From Bacteroidia bacterium (lineage in GTDB: Bacteria > Bacteroidota > Bacteroidia > Flavobacteriales > Flavobacteriaceae): a DNA stretch of 7,897 nucleotides. The position numbers and the translations under genes were made by a program. Shown here piece by piece: positions 6,857-7,897 of the stretch. Positions within the stretch are counted from its first letter, which is position 1. Every line of letters starts with the position of its first letter. Location of the stretch: NCBI GenBank assembly GCA_030429325.1, contig JAUICT010000085.1, positions 1 to 7,897 of the forward strand, given 5' to 3'. A model generated the notes under the pieces. It ran no database searches. It was not told where the DNA came from and saw only the letters and a program-made list of their open reading frames with translations.

Positions 6857-7021
6857 GTTCCATTAGATAAGATCCGTGCAACATTTCAGCAAGGATTCCC
6901 CGGTCTTTTGTTTTATTCATCAATTCAGAAGGGGTAACCGTAAATTCAATTGCCACATACGTCAATTTGGTTAATATGGGAAAAAGCTAAATGGTATCAT
7001 TGGGGTATTAACCAACCTAAA
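6857..7021. other. Noncoding region upstream of the outer-membrane protein gene, with a 10-bp inverted repeat
   Basis: No gene is visible in these 165 bp; all + frames carry early stops, including a TAA at 6941-6943 in the frame of the next gene. A perfect inverted repeat, TTGGTTAATA (6967-6976) and TATTAACCAA (7006-7015), with a 29-nt spacer, ends 6 nt before the proposed TTG start. A weak promoter candidate overlaps it: TTTG at 6966-6969 and TAAATGGT at 6988-6995 with an 18-nt spacer. The -7 match is poor, so it is not called separately. Confidence 0.55.
6967..7015. repeat. Inverted repeat, 10-bp perfect arms, just before a start codon
   Basis: Arms at 6967-6976 and 7006-7015 are exact reverse complements and separated by 29 nt. 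The position directly ahead of the outer-membrane protein gene suggests a two-half-site operator or an mRNA leader hairpin close to the start codon. Which of the two, if either, cannot be told from sequence alone. Confidence 0.7.
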
Positions 7022-7897
7022 TTGTACAGGCTTTTATTTCCTTTTCTTATGTGGGGTTTCATGGGTCTTTCGCAAAGCATCGACCTGAACCGGTTAGACA
7101 AAGCAAGACTATTTGATTACAGCGGAAGCTTATCGGCCAATGGTGTTTTTTATGAAGGTACCGCAAACCGTCAAGCTTTTACCTATTTACTGAACGGAAA
7201 TGTGAACTTCAGTATAGCTGAGGTGTATAATGTACCGCTCTCTTTTGCCTATACCAATCAAAATTTTGATTTTTCGAGCCCTTTCAAGCTTAACAGATTA
7301 AGCATTAGTCCCTCCTATAAGTGGGTCACACTCCATATCGGCGATGCAGCCATGACTTTCTCGCCCTATACGCTCAGTGGGCATCAATTTACGGGAGTGG
7401 GGGTGGACCTGGCTCCCCCTGGACCGTTTAAAGTAAGTGCCATGTACGGAAGGTTTTTGAGGGCGGTGGAGTACAATGTGAATGAACCCAATCAACAACC
7501 AGCTTATTTAAGAAGAGGTTTCGGACTAAAGACGTCCTATGTTCTTCAAAAAATTAATCTTGGATTGATTTTCTTCAAAGGTTTCGATGATGAAGCCTCC
7601 CTTCAAGAGCCTTTTCCAGTTGAATTGGGGCTGACCCCCAAGGATAATGCAGTAGTTTCCCTGGAAACTGAATTTAAAATACAGGAGAATGTAAACATCC
7701 GAATGGAATATGCTATTTCGGGTATCACGGAAGACGTTAGGGTAAGTGATGCAAGGGAGGGCAAAGGGTTCTTGTCATTCTTTTTAAACGAAAACATAAC
7801 TACAAATTATACCAATGCTTTCAATGCTTCCATCGATTATAGTGTGGGCAACGGAACCTTGGGCGGGGCCTACGAGCGTGTAGACCCGAATTACAGG
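7022..7897 (+). CDS. Secreted beta-strand-rich protein, probably outer membrane (3' end beyond window)
   Basis: The open frame is uninterrupted for 292 codons to the window end, so only the N-terminal part is seen. Starting at TTG 7022 gives MYRLLFPFLMWGFMGLSQ, a good signal peptide with cleavage near LS-Q or SQ-S (17-19). The first in-frame ATG (7049) would cut the signal peptide to a few residues, and the frame is closed upstream at 6941-6943. The mature part is a series of amphipathic strands rich in aromatic residues, with motifs such as NVPLSFAYTNQNFDF, SPSYKWVTLHIGDAAMTFSP, YTLSGHQFTGVGVDLAPPGP and AMYGRFLRAVEYN. This looks like the large outer-membrane beta-barrel proteins of unknown function found widely in Bacteroidota; I recognise the style and some motifs rather than a named gene. 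No lipoprotein cysteine follows the signal. The gene follows the rplI terminator, so it has its own transcription unit. Confidence 0.8.
   Translation, partial: MYRLLFPFLMWGFMGLSQSIDLNRLDKARLFDYSGSLSANGVFYEGTANRQAFTYLLNGNVNFSIAEVYNVPLSFAYTNQNFDFSSPFKLNRLSISPSYKWVTLHIGDAAMTFSPYTLSGHQFTGVGVDLAPPGPFKVSAMYGRFLRAVEYNVNEPNQQPAYLRRGFGLKTSYVLQKINLGLIFFKGFDDEASLQEPFPVELGLTPKDNAVVSLETEFKIQENVNIRMEYAISGITEDVRVSDAREGKGFLSFFLNENITTNYTNAFNASIDYSVGNGTLGGAYERVDPNYR

Noticed and set aside
6991..7011. ATG at 6991 as the start of the last gene
   Set aside because: It is in a different frame and meets TAA after six codons.
7298..7797. Two - strand open frames (66 and 64 codons) at the right end
   Set aside because: The + strand frame is open throughout with a signal peptide and regular beta-strand pattern, so these are shadows.

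Overview
The window reads as core chromosome of a marine-type member of the Bacteroidota, most likely the family Flavobacteriaceae (a Muricauda/Allomuricauda-like genome would fit, but the genus is a guess). Four things point there: the protein sequences (BrkB-type membrane protein, DUF2147 protein, LytTR regulator, ribosomal proteins); a TAnnTTTG-type promoter ahead of rpsF; the lack of clear Shine-Dalgarno sequences; and a C-terminal gene for a Bacteroidota-style outer-membrane protein. I see no insertion sequences, tRNA or rRNA genes, CRISPR array or phage genes.

Left block (about 45-4768, + strand): a tight run of four genes that is probably one transcript. nadC (NAD synthesis) abuts a yihY/brkB-family inner-membrane protein gene. 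That gene overlaps by 26 nt a small secreted DUF2147 protein, and 4 nt later comes priA (replication restart helicase). The products do not share a pathway; the link is the close packing.

Middle (4769-5696): a LytTR-type response regulator on the - strand converges on priA, with the two stop codons directly adjacent. There is no space between the genes for a terminator. The best terminator-like hairpin for the regulator lies inside the priA coding region, and a weaker one for priA lies inside the regulator gene. A 235-bp divergent intergenic region follows, with a clear promoter toward rpsF, a probable promoter toward the regulator, and several small inverted repeats.

Right block (5697-6856, + strand): the rpsF-rpsR-rplI ribosomal operon (S6, S18, L9), closed by a strong intrinsic terminator.

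Right end (6857-7897): about 165 bp of noncoding DNA containing a perfect 10-bp inverted repeat, then the first 292 codons of a secreted, beta-strand-rich, probably outer-membrane protein. It runs off the window and appears to use a TTG start.

I found no convincing new multi-gene system. The points most worth a second look are the interlocked 3' ends of priA and the regulator, and the inverted repeat with non-ATG start at the outer-membrane protein gene.
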